A DNA stretch of 64,000 nt from Acanthosepion pharaonis (lineage: Eukaryota > Mollusca > Cephalopoda > Sepiida > Sepiidae), in contig CAHIKZ030002033.1 in NCBI GenBank assembly GCA_903632075.3, positions 238,501 to 302,500 of the forward strand, read 5' to 3'. The notes beneath the pieces were generated by a model. The model searched no databases and was not told the origin of the DNA. It saw nothing but the letters and a program-made list of their open reading frames with translations. Positions within the stretch are counted from its first letter, which is position 1, and each line of letters begins with the position of its first letter. A program made the translations under genes and the position numbers. This document shows, in pieces, positions 63,511 to 64,000 of the stretch.

Positions 63511-63737
63511 AAAGGTACGGTATACACCTGAAGTATTGAGGGGGTAGTGACTAGGAAACGCGTTATATTTAACGAAACAAGATAAGAGATTTATACATTT
63601 GTCTGTAGTTTGTTTCAGGAAAAGGAATCAAATATTTAAAGTTTGTAGTTTTGATGAATTGTCAAGAGTAAATGTTCATACTAAATCATCGGACACAAAA
63701 GTAATGTTAAAATTGAGAATTCGTATTTCACATAAGT
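63511..63737. other. Unassigned AT-rich sequence
   Basis: Nothing recognised. Confidence 0.4.
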
Positions 63738-63922
63738 TATAACTTATTATAAAACCCAGGTTGTGTGTGTCTGTACGTTTATATATTGGATCGGATTTCC
63801 TACATTTTTCAACCGATTTCAACAAAACTTCACAGAACTACGTAAAATTACCTTGCGGTGGTTCTGAAAGTGCCAAAAATTAGAAAAACAATTGTTTTTA
63901 CACGAAATCAATTTTTACGAAA
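63738..63922 (-). mobile_element. Interspersed repeat H, copy 4 (3' part, inverted)
   Basis: 'acttattataaaacccaggt' 'tgtgtgtg', 'atcggatttcctacattttt' and 'caaccgatttcaacaaaact' are the inverse of 22305-22447, including 'ggtggttctga', 'caattgttttt' and 'acgaaatcaat' beyond it. Confidence 0.7.
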
Positions 63923-64000
63923 CAAAGTAAAACAGAACAATTTTAGGGGGGGATAGGATGTTCAAATCTCACAATCGGTAAGCCTTGCATAAATAAATAA

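Overview
This window reads as AT-rich, non-coding nuclear DNA from an invertebrate animal. The repeats suggest a mollusc, probably a cephalopod: tRNA-derived SINEs, remains of two or three LINE lineages, many long (TA)n tracts, mariner- and pogo-type relics and a Ty3/gypsy-like LTR family. The taxonomic call is inference. I found no host protein-coding exon, functional tRNA, intact rRNA, CRISPR array or prokaryotic-type operon. Almost every open frame over 60 codons is low complexity, lies antisense to a mobile element, or is a broken piece of one.

Layout. 0.4-8.4 kb: two copies of a SINE-like family (SINE-A), a composite 5S rRNA/tRNA SINE, a mariner-type MITE, three pogo-type MITEs of different length and LINE 3' ends. 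10-24 kb: tRNA-derived SINEs (SINE-B), several antisense LINE 3' ends, long hairpin elements, a solo LTR (15167-15644) with target duplications, a second LTR followed by a primer-binding-site-like sequence, and a second 5S/tRNA SINE. 24-26 kb: a LINE relic split by a tRNA-headed SINE. 28.1-31.9 kb: a three-level nest. An old ~1.9 kb inverted-repeat DNA element was hit by an LTR retrotransposon (now a solo LTR with an AACT duplication), and that LTR was hit by a younger copy of the same DNA element. 32.5-34.7 kb: a CT-rich minisatellite ending in (TA)n. 35.9-36.5 kb: a mariner transposase relic. 40.7-42.9 kb: LINE relics, one split by a SINE, and an empty-site relative of the 15 kb solo-LTR locus. 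43.18-45.14 kb: the best copy of the inverted-repeat element, inside (TA)n. 45.2-45.9 kb: a gypsy integrase relic. 48.9-50.8 kb: the shortest pogo MITE, SINE-A, a second mariner relic and two LINE relics. 54.4-54.9 kb: a cluster of GTTGCTTA-type motifs with two perfect TGACGTCA sites. 57.3-59.3 kb: a satellite that switches from a 28-bp to a 43-bp unit around a shared core. 59.4-64 kb: more LINE and SINE relics.

Nothing here works as a pathway. The value of the window is a layered record of transposition: LINE 3' ends, SINEs that appear to share a 3' tail, non-autonomous DNA elements, and insertions whose order can be read from target duplications. Family names are assigned from memory of conserved motifs; all identities were judged by eye.
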